From Syntrophomonas sp. (GTDB lineage Bacteria > Bacillota > Syntrophomonadia > Syntrophomonadales > Syntrophomonadaceae): a stretch of DNA of 6,206 nucleotides. Under the pieces are notes generated by a model, which was given only the letters and a program-made list of their open reading frames with translations, made no database searches and was not told the DNA's origin. How positions within the stretch are numbered: the first letter of the stretch is position 1; every line of letters starts with the position of its first letter. The translations under genes were made by a program, and so were the position numbers. The DNA lies in contig JAQUUV010000124.1 in the NCBI GenBank assembly GCA_028693695.1, positions 1 to 6,206 of the forward strand, written 5' to 3'. Of this stretch, positions 6,155-6,206 are shown in pieces.

Positions 6155-6206
6155 ATGGCAGGAAAAAGGAACCTGGGCATGGGGTTGGATTTGCTTTTAA
6201 CAGCAG
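6155..6206 (+). CDS. 5' end of a gene with a ParB-like N-terminal peptide (partial)
   Basis: Only 17 codons are in the window, reading MAGKRNLGMGLDLLLTA. The start follows the parA stop by 1 base and has a good ribosome binding site. The segment KRNLGMGLDLLL closely resembles the conserved N-terminus of ParB/Spo0J proteins (pattern K-x-GLG-(K/R)-GL-x-A-L), the peptide that stimulates the ParA ATPase. The usual basic residue between the glycines is methionine here. The rest of the protein is outside the window. It may be a ParB, or an adaptor that joins a ParA-activating tail to a chemotaxis protein, as TlpT does in Rhodobacter sphaeroides. The truncation is due to the window edge. Confidence 0.75.
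   Translation, partial: MAGKRNLGMGLDLLLTA

Overview
The window looks like one co-directional chemosensory operon from a moderately AT-rich Gram-positive bacterium. A Clostridia-type member of the Firmicutes, perhaps close to Syntrophomonadaceae, is my best guess. The grounds are strong GGAGG-type Shine-Dalgarno sites, GTG starts, tight gene spacing, and protein flavour. No rRNA or other taxonomic marker is present, so this placement is inference.

Layout, all on the + strand: a HEAT-repeat protein (67-1134), the methyltransferase CheR (1146-1976, GTG start), a stand-alone CheY-type receiver (2039-2413), a very large CheA kinase (2433-5363, GTG start, 976 aa), a ParA/Soj-family ATPase (5368-6153), and the first 17 codons of another gene (6155 to the window edge). 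Gaps are 1 to 62 bases. The HEAT stop codon overlaps the cheR ribosome binding site, the parA ribosome binding site lies in the last codons of cheA, and the last gene starts 1 base after the parA stop. No stretch of 300 bases lacks a gene. No tRNA, rRNA, CRISPR, insertion sequence or convincing terminator was seen.

How the genes fit together: CheA would phosphorylate CheY, and CheR would methylate chemoreceptors encoded elsewhere. The HEAT protein is a candidate protein-protein scaffold or output partner. The ParA ATPase would position or segregate the signalling array. No MCP, CheW, CheB, CheC, CheD or CheZ is in view. A stand-alone CheW is expected outside the window.

The most unusual points are in CheA and at the 3' end. 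CheA carries two intact Hpt domains (H51 and H256), a third Hpt-like segment whose histidine is replaced by lysine (K409), a pair of motifs resembling the cyclic-di-GMP-binding MshEN repeats (485-533), and three in-frame copies of a 48-bp/16-aa repeat. Two of the copies are in tandem in a linker, and one lies inside the C-terminal CheW-like domain. Downstream of parA the next protein opens with a peptide much like the ParA-activating N-terminus of ParB. This suggests a ParA-type partitioning module dedicated to a chemosensory array.
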